From Alkalihalobacillus sp. BA299 (lineage in GTDB: Bacteria > Bacillota > Bacilli > Bacillales > Bacillaceae_F): a stretch of DNA of 64,000 bases. Position 1 is the first letter of the stretch. Every line of letters starts with the position of its first letter. The position numbers were made by a program, and so were the translations under genes. Location: assembly GCF_017745675.1 (NCBI RefSeq), contig NZ_JAFLJM010000001.1, forward strand, positions 124,001-188,000. The letters run 5' to 3'. The notes beneath the pieces were generated by a model, which saw only the letters and a list, made by a program, of their open reading frames with translations, made no database searches and was not told the DNA's origin. This document shows, piece after piece, positions 1-8,931 of this stretch.

Positions 1-726
1 AAATACGATACGAAACAGCAATTACAAAAAGCAAACCATCTATTTGAATTTAATTTTGAAAAGAAAAATCGTGTCATTGTGATTAGAAGTGTACATGAAT
101 ATAATAATGAAGATATCCGTCGGTTATTGACAAAAGCTTATCCTCACTTTGAAATTTTTATGAAAGCAGAATACGTCGTTATGATGTTTCAACAGAATTC
201 AGAGGATGATTTGTCTGTGACTCAGTTTTTGTATAAAATTAAAAATTTAATTGAGAAGAATATAAATCATATTCATTTTTATATGGGGGCAGGGAGAGTT
301 TCAGATTCTATTAATGAGATAGGAGACAGTTATAAAGATGCATTTCATATAAGTAACTTTTTAAATCTTGCCTATCCAATGAAAAATAAAGTAGCAGCTT
401 ATGAACAGCTAGATCCGATCATGTTATTTTTAAACAGTATGGAACCGAAGGAATTGTTAAACTTTTGCAGAAAAACACTCGGAAGATTAATAGAGTATGA
501 CAAAAATAGTGATTCAAATTTAATTCAGACCTTAAAAAGTTATTTAGATAATAATGGTAATTTAAATCAAACCGCAAACGAATTAAATTTATCTATACCT
601 GGTCTTCGCTATCGGTTAGATAAAATAAAGTCATTGTGCGATATAGATTTTAAGACAGGGCAAGGCAGTTTTCATGGTCAGATTGCGATTCAAACTTTTT
701 ATGCTATTGAGGCGCTGAATTCATAA
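1..726 (+). CDS. PucR/CdaR-type transcriptional regulator, C-terminal part (cut by window edge)
   Basis: The frame is open from base 1, so the gene starts outside the window and about 241 C-terminal residues are visible. The last 60 residues hold a PucR-type helix-turn-helix (HTH_30): a run ending in LDNNGNLNQTANELNLS followed by the RYRLDKI recognition part. Upstream residues resemble the GGDEF-like middle domain of CdaR/PucR regulators. Such proteins usually activate catabolic operons in response to their substrates. It lies just upstream of the aromatic degradation genes in the same direction and is the natural candidate for their regulator, which is inference. A Rho-independent terminator follows, so it is its own transcription unit. 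Confidence 0.8.
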   Translation, partial: KYDTKQQLQKANHLFEFNFEKKNRVIVIRSVHEYNNEDIRRLLTKAYPHFEIFMKAEYVVMMFQQNSEDDLSVTQFLYKIKNLIEKNINHIHFYMGAGRVSDSINEIGDSYKDAFHISNFLNLAYPMKNKVAAYEQLDPIMLFLNSMEPKELLNFCRKTLGRLIEYDKNSDSNLIQTLKSYLDNNGNLNQTANELNLSIPGLRYRLDKIKSLCDIDFKTGQGSFHGQIAIQTFYAIEALNS

Positions 727-771
727 GTTGGTTGAAATAGAGATAAACAAAAAATAGAGCAACTCAATGAA

Positions 772-799
772 AAAACGAGATGATTTCTCGTTTTTTTTT
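772..799 (+). terminator. Rho-independent terminator after the PucR-type gene
   Basis: A 9-bp stem (AAAACGAGA pairing with TCTCGTTTT) is followed by a T-rich tail. It separates the regulator from the aromatic operon. Confidence 0.85.
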
Positions 800-978
800 G
801 CTTTTAAAAAATGGAACTCAATATAGGGTTAGTATTTAATGGATGCTCACCATTCTTGGCATTGTTCAATTACTTTCTAGTTTTGATAGTAAAAAAGTAA
901 AACTCCATATTTTTAGATAATTATAAATATTCAATCAAAAATGTATTATTGAAAACAAGGAACGAGACATCGAATGTT

Positions 979-992
979 TGTAAGCGCTTTAA
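979..992 (+). promoter_or_regulatory. Candidate cre site (CcpA binding) in the aromatic operon leader
   Basis: TGTAAGCGCTTTAA is a near-match to the catabolite responsive element consensus TGWAARCGYTWNCW and has the palindromic AAGCGCTT core. It lies 48 bases before the chosen start of the hydroxylase gene. Carbon catabolite repression by CcpA would follow from established knowledge of Bacillus. No clear promoter was found around it. Confidence 0.5.
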
Positions 993-1039
993 ATGAGGTT
1001 CCATATTTATTATTTAAAAAGTTGAAGGAGGTAGTTGAT

Positions 1040-2596
1040 TTGGCGGTAGAACAAAAATTGAGGAGACCATTAACGGGGGAAGAATATTTAGAAAGTATAA
1101 GAGATGGTAGAGAAATTTGGCTCCATGGAGAAAAGGTAAATGATGTTACGACTCATCCAGCGTTCCGAAATGCGGCCAGGTCGATTGCTAGATTGTATGA
1201 CGCACTTCATGACGATGAGACGAAAGCGGTGTTAACAACAAAGACAGATACAGGAACAGGCTCTTACACACACAAGTTTTTTCGTGCACCTAAGACTCCA
1301 CAAGATTTAATTGAGGATCGCGATGCCATTGCAGCTTGGGCAAAATTAACGTATGGCCAAATGGGGCGAACACCTGATTACAAAGCATCATTTCTTGGGA
1401 CATTAGGTTCACATATTGATTTTTATGCTCCTTATGAAAATAATGCAGCGTTCTGGTATAAGGAAGCACAAGAGAGAAATTGGTTTTTCAACCATGCGAT
1501 TGTAAATCCTCCAATTGATCGAAATAAACCTGTTCATGAGGCAGGAGACGTGTTTATAAAAGTCGAGAGAGAGACGGACAAAGGCATAATTGTTAGTGGT
1601 TCGAAAATGGTTGCGACCAGCTCAGCGCTTACACACTATAATTTTGTCGGTCATTATGGAGTTCCAATACAGAAAGAAGAATTTGCGGTTGTATTTATTG
1701 CAGCAATGAATTCGCCGGGCATCAAGTTGATCAGTCGTAGCTCCTATGAAATGAATGCAGCTGTGATGGGAAGTCCATTTGATTATCCTTTAAGCAGTCG
1801 ATTTGATGAAAATGATGCGGTACTCGTGTTCGAGAATGTTTTCATTCCGTGGGAGAATGTCCTAATTTACAAAAATATTGAGAAAGTAAATCAATTTTTC
1901 AATGTGAGTGGCTTTGTCAATCGCTTTACATTTCATGGCGCTACAAGGCTCTCAGTAAAACTAGATTTAGTTGCTGGAATTATGCTTAAAGCGATAAAAA
2001 CGGCAGGTACAGATACTTTTAGAGGAGTGCAGGCAAACGTTGGGGAGATTATCGCTTGGAGAAATTTATTTTGGGCATTAACAGATGCCATGGCCCTTAA
2101 TCCTGAAGAGGGACCAAATAATACTGTAATCCCAAGACTAGAGGGCGGAATGGCCTATAGAGTATTTATGACAGAAGCTTGGCCGCGAATCAAAGGCATT
2201 ATTGAACAAATAGTAGGGGGCAACTTGATCGTACAACCTTCTAGTGCACTCGATTTTAAAAATGAAGAACTGAGGCCAACGATCGATAAGTTCTATCGTG
2301 GCTCCTATGGAATAAGTGCACTTGAAAAAATTAAAGTCGTTAAATTGCTATGGGATGCCATTGGAACCGAGTATGGTGGAAGACATGAACTATATGAACG
2401 AAATTATGCAGGAAACCATGAAGGAATCAGGTTAGAGACATTGTTTGCTGCCCAAGGATCAGGGAAAGCGGCTGAATTTGAAGCGTTTGCAGAACAATGT
2501 ATGAATGACTACGATTTGGACGGCTGGACAAATCCGACTTGGATCAACCCTGACGATGTGAACTTTATTAATAGTAGTAAGTTTAAATCACTTTAA
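1040..2596 (+). CDS. HpaB/PheA-family flavin-dependent phenol or 4-hydroxyphenylacetate hydroxylase, oxygenase component
   Basis: This 518-residue protein belongs to the 4-hydroxyphenylacetate 3-hydroxylase (HpaB) family, which uses reduced FAD supplied by a separate reductase to ortho-hydroxylate phenols. The N-terminal RRPLTGEEYLESIRDGR and the TYGQMGRTPDYKAS segment are family features. A TTG at 1040 is chosen because GAAGGAGG sits 8 bases before it; an ATG at 974 has no ribosome binding site and would put the cre-like site inside the gene. Thermophilic Bacillus phenol hydroxylase PheA1 is a close functional model. Because a catechol 2,3-dioxygenase and a catechol-type meta pathway follow, phenol to catechol is the likelier reaction than 4-hydroxyphenylacetate hydroxylation, but the substrate cannot be fixed from sequence. 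Confidence 0.88.
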   Translation: MAVEQKLRRPLTGEEYLESIRDGREIWLHGEKVNDVTTHPAFRNAARSIARLYDALHDDETKAVLTTKTDTGTGSYTHKFFRAPKTPQDLIEDRDAIAAWAKLTYGQMGRTPDYKASFLGTLGSHIDFYAPYENNAAFWYKEAQERNWFFNHAIVNPPIDRNKPVHEAGDVFIKVERETDKGIIVSGSKMVATSSALTHYNFVGHYGVPIQKEEFAVVFIAAMNSPGIKLISRSSYEMNAAVMGSPFDYPLSSRFDENDAVLVFENVFIPWENVLIYKNIEKVNQFFNVSGFVNRFTFHGATRLSVKLDLVAGIMLKAIKTAGTDTFRGVQANVGEIIAWRNLFWALTDAMALNPEEGPNNTVIPRLEGGMAYRVFMTEAWPRIKGIIEQIVGGNLIVQPSSALDFKNEELRPTIDKFYRGSYGISALEKIKVVKLLWDAIGTEYGGRHELYERNYAGNHEGIRLETLFAAQGSGKAAEFEAFAEQCMNDYDLDGWTNPTWINPDDVNFINSSKFKSL

Positions 2597-2714
2597 ATTT
2601 GAATTTGTTCAACCTACTAAATATCCTTAATCGATGATTACCTTTAAGCAATCTATTAAAGGTTAGAAAACTAAAAAATATAAAAATATCGTTTATAAAC
2701 AGGAGGTTTTCAAT

Positions 2715-3674
2715 ATGTCCAATTTTGATGTAGCGCAATTAGCCCATGTAGAGTTATATACGCCTAAACCAGAAGAAACGTTAAAGTTCTTTACTCAGTT
2801 TCTAGGTTTACAAGAAACAACGAGAGTGGGGCAGTCTGTATACCTCAGAGCGTATGAAGACTTTTACCACCATACGTTAAAAATTACAGAAGCGAAAGAA
2901 GCAGGTATGGCACATACGGCTTGGAGAGCAAGTTCAGAATCAGCACTTTATCAAAGAGTTCAATCATTAGAAAAGAGTGGTTATGGCAAGGGCTGGATCG
3001 AAGGTGACCTGGGTCACGGTCAAGCGTACCAGTACCAAACACCAGACGGTCATAACATGGAAATTCTTTGGGAGGTGGATTATTATCAAGCCCCAGCCGA
3101 TCAGAAGACACTCTTAAAGAGCCGTCCACAAAAACGGCCAAATGTTGGAATTCCGGCACGGCGCTTAGATCATATCAACTTAATGTGTAGTGATGTTACG
3201 AAAAATAAGCAATTTATGCACGATGAATTAGGGTTTAAACTTCGCGAAAACATCATTATGAATGATGGGACAGAAATCGGTGCATGGATGAGTGTAAGTC
3301 CACTCGTTCACGAAGTGGCACTTATGGGAGATCAGACGGGTCAAAAAGGTCGTTTCCATCACATTGCTTACTGGTACGGCTACCCACAACATTTAATGGA
3401 TGTTGCCGACTTACTTGTTGAAAATGGTATTCAAATTGAAGCAGGTCCTGGAAAGCATGGTGTGAGCCAAGCGTACTTTATGTATGTGTTCGAGCCAGGT
3501 GGAAATCGTGTCGAGTTATTCGGGGATGCAGGCTATCTTATTTTTGATCCAGATTGGAAACCAATAACTTGGAGAGAGGATGAGCTTGAGAAAGGGATTA
3601 TTTGGTACGGCTCTCCACTTCCTGAAGAATATTTCTTATATGGAACGCCACACAAAGCACCTGTTAAAGGTTAA
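2715..3674 (+). CDS. Catechol 2,3-dioxygenase (extradiol, type I)
   Basis: This 319-residue two-domain vicinal oxygen chelate protein cleaves catechol to 2-hydroxymuconic semialdehyde. The metal ligands expected for the family are visible: His153 in RLDHINL, His215/216 in GRFHHIAY and Glu267 in GGNRVELF. The extradiol signature runs from His248 to Glu267. Start ATG 2715 follows AGGAGG. Length fits XylE/PheB (about 307-327). It lies 118 bases after the hydroxylase gene and supplies the next pathway step. High confidence for the reaction type; ring substituent preference is unknown. Confidence 0.92.
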   Translation: MSNFDVAQLAHVELYTPKPEETLKFFTQFLGLQETTRVGQSVYLRAYEDFYHHTLKITEAKEAGMAHTAWRASSESALYQRVQSLEKSGYGKGWIEGDLGHGQAYQYQTPDGHNMEILWEVDYYQAPADQKTLLKSRPQKRPNVGIPARRLDHINLMCSDVTKNKQFMHDELGFKLRENIIMNDGTEIGAWMSVSPLVHEVALMGDQTGQKGRFHHIAYWYGYPQHLMDVADLLVENGIQIEAGPGKHGVSQAYFMYVFEPGGNRVELFGDAGYLIFDPDWKPITWREDELEKGIIWYGSPLPEEYFLYGTPHKAPVKG

Positions 3675-3776
3675 ACAATAAACTTCAGGTATGAAAGAAC
3701 ACTAGGAAAACAGGTGGGGGGCTCTCCACCTAAGTTAGAAACTTGAAAGGCCCAACAACTATTTAATGGAAAGTAG

Positions 3777-4310
3777 GTGAAATTCGTGCACATCCATCAA
3801 GCTGGAACACTTTCATTGAGTGCATCCATTATAGCTATTGGTGCTTTTGATGGTGTTCATCTTGGTCACCAAACGATTATCCGTGAAATGGTTGAGCAAA
3901 GTAAACACCTAAACGTTCCTAGTGTTATCTATACTTTTGACCCACCTCCACGGGTTTATTTTAAAAACGCTACACCACTAAGTTCAATAGAAGAAAAGTT
4001 CGATAAAATCGTGAAGCTTGGAGTTGACCATGTCATTGTGGCCAATTTCAATGCGCAATATTTAAACCGAAGTGTACAACATTTTATGGAAGAGCTCTCT
4101 TCTTTAAACCCTCAAGAAATAATCGTAGGTAACGATTTTCGTTTTGGAAACAATCGAAGCGGTAGTATTGAACATTTAAAGCGTTCGTTTACGGTGCGGG
4201 TCATTGAAAAAATTTGTTGTGATAAAGGAAGAGTCATCTCATCGACTCGAATTAGGGAGCTGTTATTAAATGGAGAAAACGAAGAAGTGCACACGCTATT
4301 AAATGGGTAG
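3777..4310 (+). CDS. Stand-alone FAD synthase (FMN adenylyltransferase) domain protein
   Basis: The 177 residues match only the N-terminal adenylyltransferase half of bifunctional RibF. Visible motifs are GAFDGVHLGHQ (HxGH nucleotide-binding), VGNDFRFGNNRSG and ISSTRIREL. The C-terminal riboflavin kinase domain is absent and the gene stops cleanly. Start GTG 3777 gives MKFVHIH, which matches the RibF N-terminus; a second GTG at 3786 has AGGTGA 5 bases upstream and is possible. Its position between the dioxygenase and flavin reductase genes suggests it makes FAD for the two-component hydroxylase. The reaction follows from family knowledge; the dedicated role is inference. Confidence 0.85.
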   Translation: MKFVHIHQAGTLSLSASIIAIGAFDGVHLGHQTIIREMVEQSKHLNVPSVIYTFDPPPRVYFKNATPLSSIEEKFDKIVKLGVDHVIVANFNAQYLNRSVQHFMEELSSLNPQEIIVGNDFRFGNNRSGSIEHLKRSFTVRVIEKICCDKGRVISSTRIRELLLNGENEEVHTLLNG

Positions 4311-4418
4311 AAAGCGTATTCCTATCAACTTTATAAGCAAGCTTAGTAAGTGCTAGCAAGATGGTAAGGATGAGAATTCAGTTGTATTTTTAACGAGGGT
4401 AAATTAAGGAGGATGATC

Positions 4419-4895
4419 ATGGAGGATAAACAGTTTAGGAATGCAATGGGAAAGTTTGCGACTGGTGTCACGATTATTACGACAGAAGTGGATGGTGAGG
4501 TTCATGGCATGACAGCAAACGCGTTTATGTCTGTCTCACTCCAACCGAAGCTTGTCGTGATTTCTATTGATGAAAGAGCAATGATGTTAGAAAAAGTTAG
4601 AAAGAGTAAAACGTACGCAGTGAACATTTTGTCTTCTGGCCAACAAGATTTATCAATGATCTTTGCTGGACAAATAAAAGAGAAACGAGAAGTGAATTTT
4701 TCAACATTAAATGGTTTACCGGTACTAGATGGAGCACTCGTACAATTATCGTGTGAGGTAGTGAATGAACATACAGAAGGAGACCATACACTTTTTATTG
4801 GAAAAGTGACAAACCTTCAATTAGTAGATGGTGAACCCCTTCTATATTATAGCGGCAAGTATCGGACGTTACCTGTTCAAGAGGAAGTACGATAA
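4419..4895 (+). CDS. NAD(P)H:flavin oxidoreductase, reductase component of the hydroxylase
   Basis: This 158-residue protein is of the HpaC/PheA2 flavin reductase-like family: the N-terminal FRNAMGKFATGVTIITT, MTANAFMSVSLQP and the C-terminal GKYRTL are typical. It reduces FAD with NAD(P)H and hands it to the HpaB-type oxygenase. ATG 4419 is preferred over ATG 4413 because AAGGAGG ends at 4412, leaving six bases to 4419 and none to 4413. Its place in the operon supports partnership with the oxygenase at 1040-2596. Confidence 0.9.
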   Translation: MEDKQFRNAMGKFATGVTIITTEVDGEVHGMTANAFMSVSLQPKLVVISIDERAMMLEKVRKSKTYAVNILSSGQQDLSMIFAGQIKEKREVNFSTLNGLPVLDGALVQLSCEVVNEHTEGDHTLFIGKVTNLQLVDGEPLLYYSGKYRTLPVQEEVR

Positions 4896-4933
4896 ATCAA
4901 AATGGACGAATGGAATTGGAAGAAGGTGAAGAA

Positions 4934-5719
4934 GTGAACACAAAAGAGATAGCTAGTCGCTTATTAGACGCAGAAGAAAACAAAACACCGATCGAGCCAT
5001 TAACTGAGACTTTCCCGGAAATCACTGTCGACGAAGCCTACGATATTCAACTACAACAAATTGAAGAGAAAGTAAAAAGGGGCGCCATTATTGTTGGTAA
5101 AAAGATAGGACTAACAAGTAAAGTGATGCAAAAGATGTTTAATGTGAGTGAGCCAGATTACGGACATTTACTAGACGATATGGTGTATGTAGAAGGAGAT
5201 ACGGTTCGGTTAGATGAACTGCTTCAACCGAAACTAGAGTTTGAAATTGCATTTGTTTTGAAAAAAGATTTAAAAGGACCTGACGTCACGTTCCTTGATG
5301 TAGTGGAGGCAACGGATTATATCGTACCTGCTTTCGAAGTGATTGACAGTAGAATAAAAGATTGGAAGATTCAGTTTGAAGATACGGTTGCTGATAATGG
5401 ATCTTCTTCGAAAATGATTATTGGTGGGAAGCCAACCCGACTAGAAGATGTCGATCTTCAGCACATTGGCATGGTTGTTTATAAGAACGGGGAATATTTA
5501 GATTCGGCTGCAGGCGCTGCTGTTATGGGGAATCCGATTCGCGCAGTTGCATGGCTTGCTAACGCACTTGCGAAATATGACATTTCGTTAAAAGCAGGTG
5601 AAATCGTTTTATCAGGAGCGTTATCAGCAGCTGTACCGATTGAAGACGGTGACACGTTTACAGCTGAATTTGCTCATATTGGCTCGGTCTCCGCCTCATT
5701 TGAATACAAGGAGGATTAA
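4934..5719 (+). CDS. 2-oxopent-4-enoate (2-hydroxypenta-2,4-dienoate) hydratase
   Basis: The 261-residue protein belongs to the fumarylacetoacetase-like MhpD/DmpE/DmpH family. GKKIGLTSK, EPDYGHLLDDMVY, the acidic metal-binding segment KLEFEIAFVL and DNGSSSKM are visible. A GTG at 4934 with AGAAGGTG upstream is chosen over ATG 4910, which lacks a ribosome binding site. A paralogue lies at 7751-8542. I call this one the hydratase because its GHLLDDMVY text and its place before the acetaldehyde dehydrogenase match dmpE in the Pseudomonas dmp order. Swapping the two labels is the main alternative. Confidence 0.82.
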   Translation: MNTKEIASRLLDAEENKTPIEPLTETFPEITVDEAYDIQLQQIEEKVKRGAIIVGKKIGLTSKVMQKMFNVSEPDYGHLLDDMVYVEGDTVRLDELLQPKLEFEIAFVLKKDLKGPDVTFLDVVEATDYIVPAFEVIDSRIKDWKIQFEDTVADNGSSSKMIIGGKPTRLEDVDLQHIGMVVYKNGEYLDSAAGAAVMGNPIRAVAWLANALAKYDISLKAGEIVLSGALSAAVPIEDGDTFTAEFAHIGSVSASFEYKED

Positions 5720-5722
5720 ATA

Positions 5723-6619
5723 GTGGGGAAATGTAAAGTAGGAATTATTGGTTCAGGAAATATTGGAACAGACTTAATGTATAAAATCGAACGTAGTGAA
5801 CATTTAGAAATGAAGATGATGGTAGGAATTGACCCACATTCAGAAGGCTTATTACGTGCGAAAGATCGAAGCTATGAAATTACCGATCGAGGTATCGATG
5901 GATTATTGGAAATGCAGGAAATGGTAGATATTGTATTTGATGCAACAACAGCGAAGGCACACATTCGTCATAATGAACTGCTTGTCCCTTTAGGAAAAAA
6001 AGTCATTGATTTGACACCAGCTGCGATCGGTCCTTTTGTTGTCCCATCGGTAAACTTAGGGGAACATTTAGACGCTGAAAATGTAAATATGGTGACTTGT
6101 GGAGGTCAAGCAACGATACCGATCGTTCATGCAATCGATCAAGCTTGCTCTGTTGAGTATGCAGAAATCGTTGCGACAGTAGCGAGTAAAAGTGCAGGAC
6201 CTGGAACAAGAGCCAATATTGATGAGTTCACGAGAACAACTTCCCGAGCGATTGAAAAAATTGGCGGTGCAAAGAAGGGAAAAGCAATTATAATATTAAA
6301 CCCTGCCGAACCACCAATCATTATGAGGGATACCATTCACGTGCTAGTACAAGAACGCGGTAGGGAAGATCAAATTATTGCATCGATTGAAAAGATGGTC
6401 GAGTCCGTGCAAGAATACGTGCCAGGTTATCGGATGCGCGGAACACCTGTATTTGATGGAAACAAAGTATCTGTTTTTATTGAAGTGGAAGGTGCAGGAG
6501 ACTTCTTTCCTCCGTACTCAGGAAACCTAGACATTATGACAGCAGCTGCTGCAAAAGTAGGAAATGAGATCGCAAAAATGCAAAATCAATCTAGTTTTGT
6601 TCCACCTTTCATGAAATAA
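5723..6619 (+). CDS. Acetaldehyde dehydrogenase (acylating)
   Basis: This 298-residue protein matches the DmpF/MhpF family, which turns acetaldehyde, NAD and CoA into acetyl-CoA while complexed with the aldolase. The N-terminal [12 protein letters not shown] dinucleotide motif and the catalytic cysteine in [11 protein letters not shown] are visible. Start GTG 5723 follows AAGGAGGATT; the gene begins four bases after the hydratase stop, so the two are probably translated together. It gives the acetyl-CoA output of the meta pathway. Confidence 0.92.
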   Translation: MGKCKVGIIGSGNIGTDLMYKIERSEHLEMKMMVGIDPHSEGLLRAKDRSYEITDRGIDGLLEMQEMVDIVFDATTAKAHIRHNELLVPLGKKVIDLTPAAIGPFVVPSVNLGEHLDAENVNMVTCGGQATIPIVHAIDQACSVEYAEIVATVASKSAGPGTRANIDEFTRTTSRAIEKIGGAKKGKAIIILNPAEPPIIMRDTIHVLVQERGREDQIIASIEKMVESVQEYVPGYRMRGTPVFDGNKVSVFIEVEGAGDFFPPYSGNLDIMTAAAAKVGNEIAKMQNQSSFVPPFMK

Positions 6620-6709
6620 AGCTGCTGCAAAGGACTAGTAAATATGACATCAATTTTTTAGCAAACCATGCTGTGTTTCTATCAAAATCGTAAAGTGAGG
6701 AGTAGAGCA

Positions 6710-7723
6710 ATGAAACGTGATCTTCAAATTCTTGATGTGACCTTACGAGACGGGAGTCATTCGATGAGGCACGCGTTTACAGAAGAACAAGTACGTCAAG
6801 TAGCGAAAGGATTAGACAATGCAGGGGTGGAATACTTTGAGGTTTCCCATGGTGACGGTTTGGGTGGGTCCTCCTTGCAATATGGTTTTTCAAAAGTGAA
6901 TGAGTTAAAACTCATTGAAGCGGCAACAGAAGAATGCAGCCAGGCAAAAGTATCAGTTCTCTTGCTTCCAGGAATTGGGATCAAAGAAGATCTTGAAGAT
7001 GCAAAAAAAGCAGGCGCAAAAATGGTTCGTGTCGCTACGCATGTAACGGAGGCCGATGTAGCGAAACAACATGTGGAGCTTGGAAGGAATCTAGGATTGA
7101 AAACGGTCGGTTTCCTCATGATGGCTCATATGGCTCCGATTGAGAAATTAGTTGAACAAGCGAAATTGTTCGAGAGTTATGGAGCAGAAGTCGTCTATAT
7201 GACTGATTCTGCGGGTGCTTTTCTACCTCACGAAGTAAAAGAGAGAATCCGTGCGCTTAAAGAAAACTTATCATGTGAGATCGGTTTTCATGGTCATAAC
7301 AATTTATCACTAGCAATGGCCAATACGATTACCGCCGTTGAAGCAGGGGCAACGTATATCGATGGAAGCTTACGCTGTCTTGGAGCAGGAAGTGGAAACA
7401 CGCAAACCGAAGTGATGGCAGCTGTATTTGATCGAATGGGGTTTAATACAGGAATCCAGTTGTTTTCAATCATGGATGTAGCCAATGATGTCGTTGCAAA
7501 ATTCATGCCTCGCCCACAAGAAATTACAGGCTCGAGTTTAATTATGGGTTACTCAGGCGTATATTCTAGCTTCTTATTATTTACTCAAGATGCAGCTGAA
7601 AAGTTCAATGTCGATGAACGAGATATTTTAATAGAACTAGGTAGAATGAAAGCGGTTGGTGGTCAAGAAGATCTCATTTACGATGTAGCGAGACAAATCT
7701 CTGAAAAGAAAATCTCGGTTTAG
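6710..7723 (+). CDS. 4-hydroxy-2-oxovalerate aldolase
   Basis: This 337-residue protein is a DmpG/MhpE-type HMGL-like TIM barrel that splits 4-hydroxy-2-oxovalerate into pyruvate and acetaldehyde. It has DVTLRDGSH near the N-terminus and the metal-binding GFHGHNN segment. ATG 6710 follows GTGAGGAG and gives the usual length; the longer frame from 6668 has no ribosome binding site. It is encoded directly after its partner acetaldehyde dehydrogenase, which fits the known channelled DmpFG complex. Confidence 0.92.
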   Translation: MKRDLQILDVTLRDGSHSMRHAFTEEQVRQVAKGLDNAGVEYFEVSHGDGLGGSSLQYGFSKVNELKLIEAATEECSQAKVSVLLLPGIGIKEDLEDAKKAGAKMVRVATHVTEADVAKQHVELGRNLGLKTVGFLMMAHMAPIEKLVEQAKLFESYGAEVVYMTDSAGAFLPHEVKERIRALKENLSCEIGFHGHNNLSLAMANTITAVEAGATYIDGSLRCLGAGSGNTQTEVMAAVFDRMGFNTGIQLFSIMDVANDVVAKFMPRPQEITGSSLIMGYSGVYSSFLLFTQDAAEKFNVDERDILIELGRMKAVGGQEDLIYDVARQISEKKISV

Positions 7724-7750
7724 ATATACGATGAAGAGGTGATGTTAACG

Positions 7751-8542
7751 ATGATAAAAACGGATGTCATTAATCAAATAGCGGATGAACTGTACAAAGC
7801 GGAAAGAGATCGTTTTGAAGTAGATAAGTTCGTTGATCGTTTTTCAGAGCTTGATATTGAATTAGCCTATCAAGTACAAGAAAGATTAATTGAAATCAAG
7901 TGTCAGGAAGAAAAAACGAAAATTGCAGGGAGAAAATTAGGTTTAACAAGCCGGGCGAAACAGGAAATGATGGGGGTCCATGAACCGACATACGGCGTCC
8001 TGCTTGAAAATATGCAATTATTCGAAGGTGAGCAAGTTACATTAGAGTCTTTTATTCATCCAAAAATCGAACCCGAAATTGCCTTTATTTTTGATAAAGA
8101 AGTAAAGGGACCGATCATTACGGTAGCTGACATTTTAGCGGCAACAGCATTTATCACTCCGGCAATGGAAATCATTGATAGTCGCTATCGTAACTTTCGC
8201 TTCACCCTTCCAGATGTAGTAGCGGACAACTCGTCTTCATCACGTTACTTGATTTCAGAAAAACTAATCCCTGTCGATCATATTGATTTACGTTTAATGG
8301 GAATGGTGTTTAAAAAGAACGGAGAGATTGTCGCTACAAGTGCAGGTGCATCTGTCATGGGTCATCCCGCAAGAGCGGTTGCCTGGATGGCTAATCAATT
8401 AGTTAAAAAAGGTCAAAGTATAAAGGCAGGTGAAGTCGTTTTAAGTGGGGCTCTTTCTGAAGCGTTTACGATTACAAGTGGAGATCATTTCTCAGTAAGC
8501 TTTGATAGAATGGGTTCACTAAAAGCAAGCTTTACAAATTAG
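7751..8542 (+). CDS. 4-oxalocrotonate (2-oxo-3-hexenedioate) decarboxylase
   Basis: This 263-residue paralogue of the hydratase is assigned to the decarboxylase branch because of the segment EIIDSRYRNFRFTLPDVVADN, typical of DmpH/TesF-type proteins, and KIEPEIAFIF at the metal site. ATG 7751 with AGAGGTGA eight bases upstream is chosen over GTG 7739 and ATG 7742. It lies between the aldolase and the tautomerase, as dmpH does. Together with the tautomerase and the semialdehyde dehydrogenase it forms the oxalocrotonate branch. Confidence 0.82.
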   Translation: MIKTDVINQIADELYKAERDRFEVDKFVDRFSELDIELAYQVQERLIEIKCQEEKTKIAGRKLGLTSRAKQEMMGVHEPTYGVLLENMQLFEGEQVTLESFIHPKIEPEIAFIFDKEVKGPIITVADILAATAFITPAMEIIDSRYRNFRFTLPDVVADNSSSSRYLISEKLIPVDHIDLRLMGMVFKKNGEIVATSAGASVMGHPARAVAWMANQLVKKGQSIKAGEVVLSGALSEAFTITSGDHFSVSFDRMGSLKASFTN

Positions 8543-8719
8543 GAACAACATCCATGAGCGTTTACTCTCAACCAAGGATGGATATGGACATGATGCGTTA
8601 AAGCTACACAAAGCTTAATGAAGGCGGTATAGACGTAGGGACTTCGTGGGTTTTTCCTCTTTGTTCCGAAGCTCTGTCCCCCTTTCCACAGAAATAAGAG
8701 GCAGAAAGGAGTTTTGCAG

Positions 8720-8926
8720 ATGCCATTTATCCAAATTAATATTCTCGAAGGGCGCACCCCGGAGAAAAAAGAGCAATTAATTCAAGAAGTGAGTCATTTA
8801 GTTGCCGATGTATTAGATGCACCGATTGAAAATGTCCGTGTCCTCATTCAAGAAATGTCGAGTGACCATTGGGGAATAGCAGGAGAATCAGTTACAAAAC
8901 GAAAGCAAAACATGAGGAAGGGGTGA
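8720..8926 (+). CDS. 4-oxalocrotonate tautomerase
   Basis: This 68-residue protein begins MPF, so Pro1 becomes the catalytic N-terminus after methionine removal. Counting from Pro1, Arg11 and Arg39 of 4-OT are present, and Trp stands at position 50 where Pseudomonas 4-OT has Phe. ATG 8720 has AAAGGAG eight bases upstream. It isomerises 2-hydroxymuconate between the dehydrogenase and decarboxylase steps. The 177 bases before it contain no gene that I can support. Confidence 0.93.
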   Translation: MPFIQINILEGRTPEKKEQLIQEVSHLVADVLDAPIENVRVLIQEMSSDHWGIAGESVTKRKQNMRKG

Positions 8927-8931
8927 ACGTG

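Noticed and set aside
846..880. Sigma-54-like TTGGCAT sequence before the aromatic operon
   Set aside because: The -24-like GG has no GC at the right distance for a -12 element.
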